This document shows, one piece after another, positions 31,501-42,905 of a DNA stretch of 64,000 nucleotides. Under the pieces are notes generated by a model. The model did no database searches, had not been told where the DNA came from, and was given only the letters and a program-made list of their open reading frames with translations. This DNA comes from Manis javanica (lineage: Eukaryota; Chordata; Mammalia; Pholidota; Manidae), in the NCBI RefSeq assembly GCF_040802235.1, contig NC_133161.1, positions 147,427,121 to 147,491,120 on the forward strand. Reading direction: 5' to 3'. Positions within the stretch are counted from its first letter, which is position 1. Every line of letters starts with the position of its first letter. A program made the position numbers and the translations under genes.

Positions 31501-32589
31501 GCAAGTGCAGCCATACTAAAAACACAGGATGGGTAAGGGACCCTGATCAAGGGACAGATTTTGTAGCTTGCCCCTGTAAGCCGGGGTGGACCTGGGGATT
31601 TGGTGCCACCTGTTCTGAAGCTGTCTCCCTCCCTCTAACAGGGAGCCCCAGGGGACCAGGAGCATGCAGAGCTCTGATCCCTGTGTCCCTGGGCTCCAGC
31701 ACTGGGTTTGTCACTATTAATAACTGTTTGTAGAAAACGTGAACCAATGGCCAAGTGAATGCACAGCTCCCCTGTGAGCTAATGACAGATGATAGGGTCA
31801 GAATGAATGGGCACTCAGCCCTCCTGGGGACAGACTAGGCCAGGTTCAGAGGAACCTTTGGAGGGAACCTGGTGGAGGGAGTCTCCACAGGCCTGCTGAT
31901 CCGGGATGTGGTTCTGGGCAAACCCTTTGGGGAGGATTTCTGAGAGTAGATCTGGAGTGAGTCCAGAGCTTGTGGGCTGCTCCAACCCAGTGGCAGGGGA
32001 TTTGGATCAAGCAGGTGTGGACAGAGATCTGGACCACGTGGTGGCAGGAGAGGCTGTGGGGTCTGCCCTCTATCTGCCCAGACGGAGAGGCTCTGTGGTC
32101 TCTGAACCTGGGCAGCACCCAAGGAGGTGACCCGGCCTCTTCTCCCTCTGTGACTACAGGGCCTTGCACAAAAGACCCTCTCTGCAAATTCTTATTAAAG
32201 TACCTCCTACAGAATGCACAACAATTACCGATCAATCCACTGACTGATTGGCTGACTGATTCTCTGGTCACCATTCAGCAGTCCTTAATTCTCTCCCTAG
32301 CCCCGACTTTAATAGATGCCTCCAAGCTGAGAGACACATGGTTTTTGTGACCCCCAAGGGAGCCATTTGGAACCTGAGTGCCCCCGTACAGACAATAGTG
32401 TGGCCCTGCTGTTAATCCTCTGAAACAGGTAGTTCTTCCTGGCAACTCCCGTTACCCCACTTACCACAGCAAATGTCTGTTCTTCCTGATGCCTGGGAAA
32501 CGCCGACAAGAGTCGCTGATGCTCCTACACGCGGGGCCTCAGTGTTGACCCACCATGACAAGGGGTCCAGAGAGCGGCCTTTGGGACAG
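31501..32589. other. Unassigned unique sequence
   Basis: A perfect ACCACGTGGT palindrome (32033-32042) and a small tandem ctgactgattgg (32240-32261) are present. No gene or repeat family recognised. Confidence 0.45.
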
Positions 32590-32775
32590 GCTGCCCAGAC
32601 CAGAATCTTGGCCGTGAGACTCGGACAAGCTGTTTAACTTCCCTCTCATCTGTAAAGTGCACGTAATAACCGCTGCTCCACAGGGTTGTCACAAGGATTA
32701 AATAGGACAATATGCGCAGGGTGCTTAGCACACAGTAAATGCTGCTCAAGTGTTAGAAGTACTTACTATTTTATG
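32590..32775 (+). repeat. MIR SINE, plus orientation
   Basis: 'gactcggacaagctgtttaacttccctctcatctgtaaagtgc', 'cacagggttgtcacaaggattaaatagg', 'cgcagggtgcttagcacacagtaaatgctgctcaag' give nearly complete MIR order. Confidence 0.9.
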
Positions 32776-33434
32776 ATACAGCCTCTTGCCCTTACGTTAG
32801 GGAAAAAGAAGAAACCCAAATGGCTGGCAGAAGATGAGACGGAGGAGAGTCCGCGGGCGAGGACGCAGAGGAAGGAGAGCAGAAATGGAACAGTTTTCTT
32901 CTCGCCATGCGTCTCTCAAAACATAAACTCTGAAGCTGATGCCTGCAGGGAAACCAGGATGCTGTCTGAGCAAAAAGGCAAGGGCTTCTCAGCAGCTGCG
33001 CCGGCTGCCCCTGGGTCGGCAGGACAGGTGGCCTGAGCAGGGACCCTGGGGGAGTCAGGGATTGGGGGAGGTGCCCCAGGCCTCCGAGGTCAGGCTGACA
33101 TGACGCCTTTGAAGGAAGCTGCAGAGGAAGCAGGCCCGCCCAGGGACTGGAGACCAGGGCATCCCCAGGCTGTGGGCTCTGGGGAGCATGACACAGATAG
33201 CCCTCAATTGAGGACACTGGAATATACCAGCAGCGAACACTGTACCCACAGTGTTTGTCCCCCGTGGCCCTGGACACATGACCAAGAAAGAGGAGAATTT
33301 GAAGCAGCAGCCGGTGATCCATGAGAGAAAAACAGCGAGGAGGTCCTCCAGGGGCCGTCTTCCTGACGAGAGGAAGGCGTCAGGGGCGAGTGGGGCCCAG
33401 GGCGGGACACCCCGCTCCGCCCCCGGGCCCCGTG
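32776..33434. other. Unassigned unique sequence
   Basis: Open frames on both strands without domains; nothing supportable. Confidence 0.5.
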
Positions 33435-33605
33435 CAACTTTGCTGAATGTATTTAATTTATTGTTTGCATCAACCCTGAAAGAGAGGCATTATTGTTTCC
33501 ACTTTACAGGTGAGAATAAGAGAGATTACGGATTTGCAAAAGCTCAGCAGGTAGGTAAGAAGAGAAGGCTAGGTGGGAATGCAGGTGCGCGCAACTCCAA
33601 AGCCT
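33435..33605 (-). repeat. MIR SINE, minus orientation
   Basis: 'gcattattgtttccactttacaggtgagaataagagag... caggtgcgcgcaactccaaagcctgtgttc' is reversed MIR. Confidence 0.75.
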
Positions 33606-34399
33606 GTGTTCTTTTTACTACTTGGGAGGAAGAGGAGCCCAAATTGAGAAGGAAAAAATATGGGGGCAGCAGGGTTGAGAAAAGAAGGAGGGTGAGGAGC
33701 TTGGTGGGAGGTCAGGGAGGAGAAGCAGGAGCTGGGAAGTCGTGTGCATGTGACATTAAGTGAACAGGATGCAAATGAGATGCAAAACTACATGCAAACA
33801 AGTACGTGGAGGGTTTTTTTTAGCCAGCTACTCAACTCCAATTGGCACAAGGCACACGCGCCCAAAGCAAGCAGTATCCCTGCCTCAAGGAGAAACAGTG
33901 TCTGGGCTAGAAATGCCCCCCACCCCCATGCTGCTGCTGGGGTCCCCTTCCTCGGGCCAGTTGCTCTTGACCTGTGCCTCTCACCCCAACCCCCATCCTG
34001 ACTCTGAGGCCAATCACAGGTGCACCCATCACCCCAGACATTCCTAGAAGACAGCTGGCCTCTCAGCTCCCTAACAAGGTGACCCTGCACCTTTTGACCT
34101 ATTTCGACTTCCGTTTACCTTCACTGGGAAGTTTTCTGGCCACCTGGGATCAAGTTGCCATTTTCCTGACCCCTCTTGTGAAATGAATCACCCAGCCCAG
34201 TGCCTTCCTTTACCAAATGGCAGCAAAAATGAAATGTACCCTTTGAAAGGGTTGCCTCTGCCCCCAGGCATGTTCAGCAGCTTATGTTAAGCCTGGCAGC
34301 TGCTTCCCAGCCTCACCTCTGGGGAATCAGGAAGAGACCCTTCAAGGTGAGCTTAGGGTGCACCTGCATTAGGTACACAATAGCTCTTGGAGCAGTTCC
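33606..34399. other. Unassigned; purine-rich 33625-33735
   Basis: A G/A-rich stretch, then unique sequence. No gene or repeat supported. Confidence 0.45.
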
Positions 34400-34600
34400 C
34401 CATTCTTGGAGATGCCTGAAAAAGAATCTAGGGGTGGCCCTGGCTATCCATTCCAACTTCAGTCCCTCCTTTTCTGTTGGAAAGTTCTTGCCAATGTCTA
34501 CTTTATATCCTCACTTTTGTAGTGTCAGCCTATTCTCTATTATTTTGTCCCTAGTGGGGCTGCAGAATCCCTACCTTCTCACCTTTTGATGTAAGAAAGG
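34400..34600 (+). repeat. CR1/L3-type LINE 3' end
   Basis: 'gttggaaagttcttgccaatgtctactttatatcctcacttttgtagtgtcagcctattctctattattttgtccctagtggggctgcag' has the CR1/L3 3'-end word order (wound-like 'ggaaagttcttcc...atctaac' equivalent). Very old element. Confidence 0.6.
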
Positions 34601-35019
34601 AATGGGGAATTGAAAAGAACAGGCTTAGCAATTCAGAGCTGAGATACTTATTGACAAAATACTAGACGTTTTATTTTCTCCCGCCTGCTCAGAAGCCATA
34701 GCTCACGTCCAGGGCTCCGCGCCAACGGCCCATGGGACTGCCTGACTTTCGGCATGGGCAAATCATGGAGTCTGAGGGAGGCGGTGATGTCTCTGAACTA
34801 TGTTTTTATGTTTCCAAAAGGGGCTCAGGATAATCATTTCATTTTTAAAGTCAATATCAGAAGAGCCCTTTGCAAGATGGACTGTCCATGAGGGGGACCA
34901 CTGAAAGGCAGCATCCTATTGGCCAAAACATTCTTAGGAGTTTACATCGCCCAGCTTAGGGGCCACCTTCTTTGAGAGGCCTTCCTCCACTCTCTCCAGT
35001 TCAGGTTCAGATTCAAGCA
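34601..35019. other. Unassigned; mildly AT-rich 34800-34870
   Basis: 'ataatcatttcatttttaaagtcaatatcag' is a small repeat-free AT pocket. Otherwise nothing. Confidence 0.4.
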
Positions 35020-35160
35020 GCAAAATGTTACGTGCACGCTGTGTACCGGCCACTGCGCTAGGGGCCTCCACGTACAGTATCTCTTTAAATCCCTCCCTCG
35101 TACATGCCTTAGAGATAGGGACTCTCACCCCCACTTTACAAAAGGTCCTGGCTGATTTAA
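35020..35160 (-). repeat. MIR/MIR3-like SINE, minus orientation
   Basis: 'gtgcacgctgtgtaccggccactgcgctaggggcctcc... ctctttaaatccctccctcgtacatgcc... ccccactttacaaaag' follows a reversed MIR tail and core. Confidence 0.6.
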
Positions 35161-36505
35161 TCACGCTTTGGTCTCTTTGGGGACCTTCAAGAAGCCCTCC
35201 AGATGTCTACCTCAGTGCCTGATCAACGCCCTCTCCTCTCCTCGTCTTCTATTCCAGTTATGCATGGAGTGATCGGTAAGCTCGAAGTACCTTCCTTGGC
35301 TCCAGTTTGGAGATAGCTGCAAATCTCACTCCTCAATCCCTCCCTCTCCCCCCATCGTTCAGCCCGGGCCTCTGCCCCCAGGGAAGGAAGGCAGCTCCCC
35401 AGGCAAGGTGAGTGGTGGTGGGAAGACCCGGGGTGGTGGGGGGGGACAGGGTCACAGGCAAAGTAGCAGTCCCTCGGGATCCTCTGGCTCCCCGGCAGAG
35501 CCACGCTCAGGCCCAGCGTCAGGGCGCCTCTCTTGTTTCTGATGTTGCTGATATTGGCAGCTTCAGCAAGGAGGCTGGGGAAGCAGGCTAGAACATTAAG
35601 GGCACCCCCGTAGGCTGGTGACTGTATTGAATGCTGTGACTCCGCACCTAAGTGGGCTGCTGTTCTGATAAGTAGCATTTTCATCATGCAACACTTTCAG
35701 TCACTGGGGCTTCTGCTGATCTAGTGCTGAGCTGAACTGAGTGTGGAGAGAGTGACGCAGACATGCTCCTGACCTCTGGGAGCTGAGGCTTGACCCCTCC
35801 TCAGGCTGGACGGCCTCCATTGGTTGAGCCAAACCCTCCTAATTGCCTATGATTAGAAAGCTTCAAAACAATCGGAGATAAATTTGAAAGAGGTGAAAAA
35901 TGCAAGGTTTCTTCTAGCCCATTAGAAAAATTCCCAATTCCCTCTGAAAACTGTTCTACACTGACTCTCCTCTATGCACGGGGGTGACAGGAGCTGGGAC
36001 AGGAAGGGGTACAAAGCAGTCGGTGAGTATGGTACATGGAGGTTGAGATGAATAGATGTCAGAAGGAGGGAAAAATAAAATTGGCCTAGAGACAGTGTGA
36101 AGAAAGGCTTCTCTGATGCCCTAAAACTCACCGTCCACACTTGGGCCGAATGACCCTGCCTCCTTGTCACTTGTGTCATCCTTCCTCGGCCTGCCGCAGC
36201 CCCTAGGGAGCGGGGAGGTGCCTTCCTATCTCTGCAGCAAGGCACTTCGGGTACCTCCGTCTGCCTGGGGAGCTTCCTCTCAGCCAGGGACAGCTGGGAT
36301 TACGCCTGGCCCCAAGCTCTTCATGAGGGAGCCTTAAACAATGGGGAACAGGCTCCTCCAGAGCCAAGAAGCTCTGCTGAAAAGACAGCTCATTACAAAG
36401 TGGACAGTATTTTTTCACGCATGAGTGTGCTGAATAATTAAGCAAAAACTTTTGTTTTCATGGAAAAACTCCTCCAAATGCTGCATCAAGCAGAGTATTT
36501 TGAAG
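35161..36505. other. Unassigned with two AT-rich pockets
   Basis: 35837-35910 (cctaattgcctatgattag... ataaatttgaaagag) and 36385-36465 (gctcattacaaagtggacag... gctgaataattaagc) are repeat-free and homeodomain-word rich, but short. The rest is unique. Confidence 0.4.
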
Positions 36506-36509
36506 AGGA

Positions 36510-36590
36510 AAACACTGAGAACCAGAGTTTAAAATCTTTGCCAAAGATCACACAGCCAGGAAATGGCAGAGCTGACCCCTAAAATGCTTG
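36510..36590 (-). repeat. MIR SINE fragment, minus orientation
   Basis: 'gtttaaaatctttgccaaagatcacacagccaggaaatggcagagctga' is the reversed MIR core. Confidence 0.75.
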
Positions 36591-36960
36591 ATTCTTGACC
36601 TTTTACTATCTGCTCTGCCAGCCCAAATGCGATTCATCCTTTATGACCCTGCCCAAGTCTCCCATCGTCCACAAATCCTTTTCTCAAAGTCACCACCCTG
36701 CAAAGACCTCTCTCCCTTCCTCTGAACTCTTCTTAGACTGCTTACCCTCTGGGTCACTCATGGTCTCACCGGCTCCTGCCAGGTTGTATCATTAGTTGAC
36801 TATCATCTGTCAGTATCTTTTTGGTAAAAGATCCCCAGGCCTTGAAGGGCAGGACCTCCCTCTTACACCTCTTCCGTATATCCCTCAGGATACGGCGTAT
36901 GTGATGCTTGTTAAATATTTGTTGAAAATCTAGATCAGTGGCTAGATGGACGGATGGACT
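36591..36960 (+). repeat. L2 LINE 3' region, plus orientation
   Basis: 'tatgaccctgcccaagtctcccatcg... ccaggccttgaagggcaggacctccctctt... gatgcttgttaaatatttgttg' is in L2 order and ends with the AAATATTTGTTGA tail. Confidence 0.85.
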
Positions 36961-37139
36961 GAATGGTGAATGATAGTGTTTAATAGGTACTTAATGAATG
37001 AGAATAAGCAAAATGATAAATTAATAAGATTATTCCAAGCAATTTGGTGTCAGCATTTGCTTAGAAAATGCATCAGCAGCTTCCAGCTTTTGTAAATATA
37101 TATACACATGCACACCAGTGCTCGAGCAAGACAGCCCTC

Positions 37140-37215
37140 AGGCAATTTCACTTTGTATTCATTTTACAGATGATAAAACTGAGACACAGAGAAGAGAGAT
37201 GAATCCAGCCACTCT
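37140..37215 (-). repeat. MIR SINE fragment, minus orientation
   Basis: 'ttgtattcattttacagatgataaaactgagacacagagaag' is the reversed MIR core. Confidence 0.8.
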
Positions 37216-37559
37216 CTCTTGGGCAGGAAAAGATGCAGAAGGAAGCAGAGGCCCAGCTGGAGATACACAGCACACAGTCCACCTCGAGGGGTCTTTGCTC
37301 GTTTACATACGGGTTGCCCTGGACTCACCTCGGACACCTTCCCATGGGGGCTCGCAGGCTCCCCGGGGCAGGGTGGGGGGCTTAGAGAAAGTAATTCTGC
37401 CCCTCAAAAAAGAAAAAGGGAAAAAGACACAGCTAATGTTTTTTCTGTGTCATACCCCAAATTACAGGTATGACTGGTGGGCTGTTAAATACAAAACTGA
37501 CTTATTAAGCTCTGGGGTGGGGGGCATTGTGGGGGAGGGTTATTCTCTAAGTACTTGCA
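37216..37559. other. Unassigned unique sequence
   Basis: Nothing supportable. Confidence 0.5.
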
Positions 37560-37720
37560 GCAAAATTTAGCATTAAAAATTACTCAAGTCAAATTTATTT
37601 ACCAGTATGGTAATTCCTTCCTAGACAATGCTCTCAACTCAAGCCACTTTCCATACCAGGGCCACCCGATAGGGTAATTGGCTGCAATTAGCAATGACTT
37701 GTCATTCCTCTCAGAATCTG
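37560..37720. promoter_or_regulatory. Candidate conserved enhancer island I
   Basis: 'caaaatttagcattaaaaattactcaag', 'cagtatggtaattcc', 'gggtaattggctgcaattagcaatgac' make a repeat-free homeodomain-word cluster. Confidence 0.45.
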
Positions 37721-39194
37721 GCCTCAGTGCCCGTGAAACGTCCAGATCCTTTTCTCTTTCCCAGTAGGGACTGGGAGCTTCTGCCAGTCTTGTCCTCCTC
37801 TTAGAGGGGAGAGGAATGTATTCCCCCGAGGAACACGTCTTGGCGCTGCAGAGACCGAGGGCACCTGCCGTGCCTCTGGGCTAACAGAGCTCCTCAGAGG
37901 GCAGTTCAAAAGCCAGTCTTAGGTGCTACACAGATGTGCCTTAGAGAAAGTAATAGCTGAGTATATGTTGATGTGCGGTAGAAAGAAATACGACTCGCCA
38001 CCAACCCCACGCATGTTGGATGGTTTGATCAGAGTGAAGACAGACGTTGAAAGTTAAGCCAACTGCAAGAAAAATACAGAACCCACGAAAACAGAACTTG
38101 AAATAAACTGAAGTTTGGGAAAGACTGAGAGCCACACACCCTCATCAGATGGGACCAGTAACAGAGGCTCAGAGAGGCATCTCGGGGACCAGAATGCAGC
38201 TCTGGTCATTCCCAGGCCCTGGTTCCCGTCCTCTGGACCATCCCCGGTCACCCCGGAGTGGCTGGCAGGGACAGCGAGATGGCATCGAGGAAGTCGGTTT
38301 CTGATACCCAGGAGGGCTGCCCCCTTCCCGAGCCTTCTCCGATTTCTCCCCTCCAAGGTCCTAATCCCCCAGGAAGTAACCTAGACTCAGGTAGTCACCA
38401 AATCCCCGTCTTACCCGTCACTAGCGCTCGCACGCCCATCGCACCGTGCTTGGCCTGCAGCCCCGTTCCGTCCCGACCCCATTGCAAACCGGTTATACCA
38501 ATGGTTTAAGAGGCTTCTCTTTGCTGGTCACAAATAGGATTTTGCGAAGTACTTCCTCGGAGCGAGAGTACAGCTCTAACGGTGGCATCAAAGGGTCACA
38601 GGGCAGGGAGAGAGCGAGGCCTCCAACCGCCTACAACCTCAAACAGCTGAAATGTGGTTTGGGGCTCAGGCGCCCCATTCTGTGAATTCTATGAAAGGGT
38701 TGTTCGATTAACATTGCTTGCAAATCATCTCCAACTAATGAAGCCTCCTTGCTGACATGACCCTTCCTGCCCTCTGGCCTGAGCCGCACGCATGCCATAC
38801 CAATGCCATTTTGTAAGGTTCCTATGCACTCACTGATCCCAGTAACATGGGCGACCAGGTCCCTGGTGTCCCTGAGGTCGGGACCTTCCAGAGAGCCAGA
38901 AAAAAGATAGCACTCGCTGGTCAGCCCAATGCACTCACCAAAAACCTCTCCTAGGAGTTAGGGCCTCAGGGGATCTTGCCCGTTCAGAGTTTGGGAGCCT
39001 AGCAATACCTCATGACTGTTCCTTCCTCAACAGGGAGCCTCTGGCCGTGGCTGGCACCCCAAAGCCCCTTCTTTACCCAAGTCTATATCTCACGGAGGAA
39101 GGTGCCCACTTCCCTGGCCTCCCATGGCTGATCCCCCTGGGCCTTCCCTGCGCTCTCCGGGGCGGGGGCAGGATCAGTAGGTTTCAGCTGCTAA
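37721..39194. other. Unassigned unique sequence
   Basis: Contains 'gtttctgatacccagga' at 38297-38313, which recurs exactly at 39494-39510 just after the first duplicated segment. 38700-38750 is mildly AT-rich (cgattaacattgcttgc). No gene supported. Confidence 0.45.
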
Positions 39195-39290
39195 GCCAAG
39201 TCAAGCTGGGCCAGACCCACCCCTCCCAGGCCCAGTTTCCTTGTCTGTAAAGTGAAGGAACCTGATTTAGAGACAGTCTAAGGTGCCCAT
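39195..39290 (+). repeat. MIR SINE fragment, plus orientation
   Basis: 'cccaggcccagtttccttgtctgtaaagtgaaggaacctgatttag' is the MIR core. Confidence 0.75.
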
Positions 39291-39402
39291 CACACAGCCC
39301 TTGACCTCTCCTGAGGGCCATGCTTTTTCACACATTTTTCTCTTGCAGTTTCTGTCTATGCCTCATAACCTGCATTCCTTATGAATGATGAAAGCTCTCA
39401 CG

Positions 39403-39486
39403 GTTCACCCGTCAGATGCCCTCACAAAAGAGCTCTTCAGAGTTCCTTCCTGGCCTCGACAAAAACTTTAAAGCTGGAAGAGTGAC
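39403..39486 (+). repeat. Local direct duplication, copy 1
   Basis: 84 bp matching 41574-41657 with 4 substitutions and no gaps (all in the tggcctcgacaaaaac / tagctttgacaaagac part). Not a family I recognise. Similarity may continue weakly past the end (acccaggaaggcc vs acccaggaagtgcc). Confidence 0.9.
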
Positions 39487-39569
39487 AGAAATTGTTTCTG
39501 ATACCCAGGAAGGCCAGGATATCAGGAATGGAGGGGCCCAAGGAAGGACGTGTATGGAGGGAGTGCGGC

Positions 39570-39790
39570 TGAGGAGACAGGCCGACCTCAGCTCCAGGCC
39601 CAGCTGGGCCATGGCTGGCCCAGGGCCATGAGCATGTTGGTCTCTCGGAGCCTCAGTTTCCTCGTGGGTGCCTCGGTCACAGGGCTGTTCTGAGCAGTAA
39701 ATGAGGTCATTTACATGGCTGGCATATGGGAGGCACTCAACGACTCCAACTGTGTGGTTTGAACAACTCTGCTGGGAACAGAACTGCTCC
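39570..39790 (+). repeat. MIR SINE, plus orientation
   Basis: 'ctctcggagcctcagtttcctcgtgggtgcctcgg', 'cacagggctgttctgagcagtaaatgagg' and 'gctggcatatgggaggcactcaacg' follow MIR order. Confidence 0.85.
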
Positions 39791-40394
39791 CCTTAAAATC
39801 AGCCAGCTTCCATTAATGACTGTCTCTCAATCCTCAGATGTAAACTGCAGGTTGAGTTGTACCATCCCAAAATAAAAGAGAGGAGGGTGAGAGACGGAAT
39901 TGGGTACGGACTAGCCAAAAATAGCAGTCAGGGTTGCCCTGACCCCAAATGGCAAGGACCGGAGGGCCCGGGGAAGTCAGGGCCCCGGTTCAGAGCTGCT
40001 ACTGAAACCTGGAAGCCTCACGCCCACCTCTGGCCCCATCCCTTTTCATCCCTTCTCCTTTCAATCAAGTACTTCAAAGAGACGCCTGGAGATGGGAACT
40101 GTGAATTCTCTTCTCACTCGTCTTCACCAGAGGAGACCAAAGAATGTTTCTGTGTGAGGCTGCGTCCGCTCCTCCAGACCAGCTTCATTAGCTGGGGGGA
40201 CCTGGGCTCAAAGGCATGTTCAGGGTCTGATGAAATTCAGATGGGAGGCTGTGGACAGACGGCAGCGTCCACAGGGAAATGAGAGGAGCCGGCCTGGCGG
40301 GGCAGCAGGACTGGGGAGAGGAGAGAGGGGCGCCCAGGGAGAGAGGCCGATGGGCCAGGAGAGGCCGAAAGAGGGGAGAGAGATGAGACAGAGC
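39791..40394. other. Unassigned unique sequence
   Basis: Purine-rich at 40300-40395 (gactggggagaggagagagggg...). Nothing else supportable. Confidence 0.5.
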
Positions 40395-40700
40395 CCAAGA
40401 AAGCATTTTTATTTTTCTTCTTTAAAGAACAGAAAACAAACACTCAAGCTGTATCAACTGACAGGAAATGTTCGTCTGCCGAAGGCGTTATTAGGACAGG
40501 AGATAAGGAAACCAGAGAGATAGGAAATAATTATTTTGTATCTGTCTTTATAAATGAAAATGAAGGGCATTAGCTTAAATAGGATTTAGATTTCAGGCAC
40601 AGAAGGGAATGAATTAGGAAATACTCCGATAACATAGGAAATGTTTATTAAAAGGTCAGGGGGCTCTTGAAACAGACGAGACTTAGTGGGCCCGATAAAA
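40395..40700. promoter_or_regulatory. Candidate conserved enhancer island J
   Basis: About 300 bp of repeat-free AT-rich sequence between GC-rich flanks: 'ctgtatcaactgacagg' (MEIS-type TGACAG), 'ggaaataattattttg', 'gaattaggaaatac', 'gcattagcttaaatagg', 'ggcccgataaaac'. Long and compositionally distinct. Confidence 0.5.
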
Positions 40701-40944
40701 CAGACACTAAGCCAGGGAAGAGACCCGGAGGGCCAGAGCTGCGGGGTCTGCCACATGGATGCTGCCAGGTGACTCAGATCAGGGCAGAGAATGGATAGAA
40801 AAGGGAACTGAGCCCTGGGCCCAAGTCAGGGACCTAACTCAGTGGGTGCGAGTCGGGCAAACCCACGGGCCTCTCCCACCACCTTGCCCCTGGGTATGCG
40901 GCCAGCCAGGCTGGGTGGAGCTCTCTCAGCATGTCTTAACTCCT

Positions 40945-41170
40945 TCCGGGGAGGCTGGCGGACGGGTGCAGCCGTGGCATCAGACCACCCAGGTCCAAAT
41001 TCCAGCTCTACCCCTTTCTAGCCGCTGACGGTGGGTGAGTTGTTTATGTTACTGAACCTCAGCTTCTCAGCTGTAAAAGGGAAATCTAACGCTCATACCT
41101 CTCTCTGGAGGGATTAGATGAAATAACCTAAGGAAGTCTTAGGACAGTGAATATATAAATAATGAAATGT
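40945..41170 (+). repeat. MIR SINE, plus orientation
   Basis: 'ccgtggcatcagaccacccaggtccaaattccagctctaccc', 'gttactgaacctcagcttctcagctgtaaaaggg', 'ctctggagggattagatgaaataacc' are in MIR order. Confidence 0.9.
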
Positions 41171-41573
41171 AGTGCCCCTAACACAATCATTACAGGCACC
41201 CTGGCTTACTGTCAGAGCCAAGGAAGTCCTTCACATCCGAGCTGAGTCCCTCCTGCTGCCATTTGGGCCTCTCCTGCCTGGAGCAAATAGGCCCCCATGT
41301 CCACCTCCCCATCTTCCTGCCCGGGACCTTAAACTGTCACAGAACTGGCTCTTCCTTCCCTCCTCCTATCCAACCGTTCAACAACATCCTCAAGAGCCCC
41401 AGCAAGGCTGGGGTGGGAACTTTCTGGCCAGCTGAGGCCAGGCTCTGGCCACCTTATGGGTTCCCACGGAAGAGAGAATCTGTGGCTCCAGGTCAGCAGG
41501 GATGGAACCAAGTTCAGATTCCCGACACCAAGTCTCCAGGAACCCGTTTCTGCCAGGTTTCACCCGTCTCAGA
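41171..41573. other. Unassigned unique sequence
   Basis: Ends with an internal doublet (ttcacccgtc at 41559 and 41576) leading into the second duplication copy. Confidence 0.45.
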
Positions 41574-41657
41574 GTTCACCCGTCAGATGCCCTCACAAAA
41601 GAGCTCTTCAGAGTTCCTTCCTAGCTTTGACAAAGACTTTAAAGCTGGAAGAGTGAC
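41574..41657 (+). repeat. Local direct duplication, copy 2
   Basis: Direct-orientation partner of 39403-39486, 2171 bp downstream. 80 of 84 positions identical. Confidence 0.9.
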
Positions 41658-42489
41658 TCTGCACGAACCCAGGAAGTGCCCAGGACTTTCCACTTTCTGG
41701 GGGCAGGAGTCCTCATCAGGGCCCCTCTGCAGTGTCTTAGCTTGGCATCTCCCCGACTACATCTGGGGGCTGGCTCTTCAGGAGGAGCGCTAAAAGCTCT
41801 CTGCTGACAGAATCAGATAATCAGCCCACAGCCGACCCGGCCACATCCTGAGCCTTGGGACAGACACAGAACAATGTCATCAGGCCGGCCTTCCAAGGGC
41901 CTTAACCAGCTTACTGCCTCTGAGTGTGTCTGCTCTGGGTAATTATTCTAAGTGTCATGTTACTGAGGTCCTCTGGGAAGACCTCTTCTGGGCTCCATCA
42001 GAAGGGGCGCGCATTCATGGTCAGCTACCTGAGTCCTCTGCGGGCTCTTGGAGGAGGCAGCTTACTCCTGCCCAAGCAGGCAGCTCCCACAGATGGGTCC
42101 CAGAGGAGACGAATGAGGACTGGCGCCAGGGTCCATGGAGGGGTGGGGGGCATCCCTGTGCCTCTGCTCCAGGAATCCCAAGCTGGCATCAACCCCTCCC
42201 GGCCAGCCTTACAAATAGCCACCAGCCCACTCATCCAGGTCCATGGAAAACTGGTAGCACAGGGAAGCAAAGAGGCCTGGGACATTAGCTGCCTCCCACC
42301 AGGGGTGTTCTGGGGAGGGTGGGGCACTTGATGGGGTGGTAAAATCGTACCTGTGTTTGTGCACAAAGCTAAGAAGGTAAACGGCTCCTCAGTCCGCAGT
42401 GGGTGCAGGGTGGTAGGGAAGAGCAGACTGTTTATGACGATGGAAATGCCAGCAGAAGTATTAATACCTTATTGTGGGATCAGAGTGGA
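41658..42489. other. Unassigned unique sequence
   Basis: Open frames on both strands without domains. Nothing supportable. Confidence 0.5.
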
Positions 42490-42695
42490 AGCTGGAGACT
42501 GGCCTGGGGTAGAATCTCACTCAGCTTGGCCACGCGTGGGCTGTGGACTCTCCCTAGCCTCTCTGTGTCACCTCCATTTCCTCATCTGCAAGCAACGAAA
42601 TAATAATGGTATCAACCTCAAGGGGTATTTTTGTATTCGTGAGAATCAAATGAGCAAGTGTTCATTACAATAGCCAGCACACCGTGGAGGCCCAA
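42490..42695 (+). repeat. MIR SINE, plus orientation
   Basis: 'ccctagcctctctgtgtcacctccatttcctcatctgcaag... taataatggtatcaacctcaaggggtatttttg... gtgagaatcaaatgagcaag' is in MIR order. Confidence 0.85.
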
Positions 42696-42714
42696 CACGT
42701 GTCAGCCCTCCTTA

Positions 42715-42905
42715 AATGCTTTGATACTAATTCAGTATTTTATGTTTAGAAAGAGTACTTTTCTATAGATTAACTAATTCAATTCTCACTGCATCCCTGT
42801 AAGGAAGCCATTATGAGCTTCAACTTTTAAATATGGAACATTGAAGTTAGAGAAACCTACTGACTTGCCCAAGGTCAGTAATTCATGTCTCAGAACGATC
42901 CGACA
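42715..42905 (-). repeat. MIR SINE, minus orientation
   Basis: 'ttaactaattcaattctcactgcatccctgtaaggaagccattatgagc... acttgcccaaggtcagtaa' is reversed MIR, tail to tail with the preceding copy. Confidence 0.75.
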
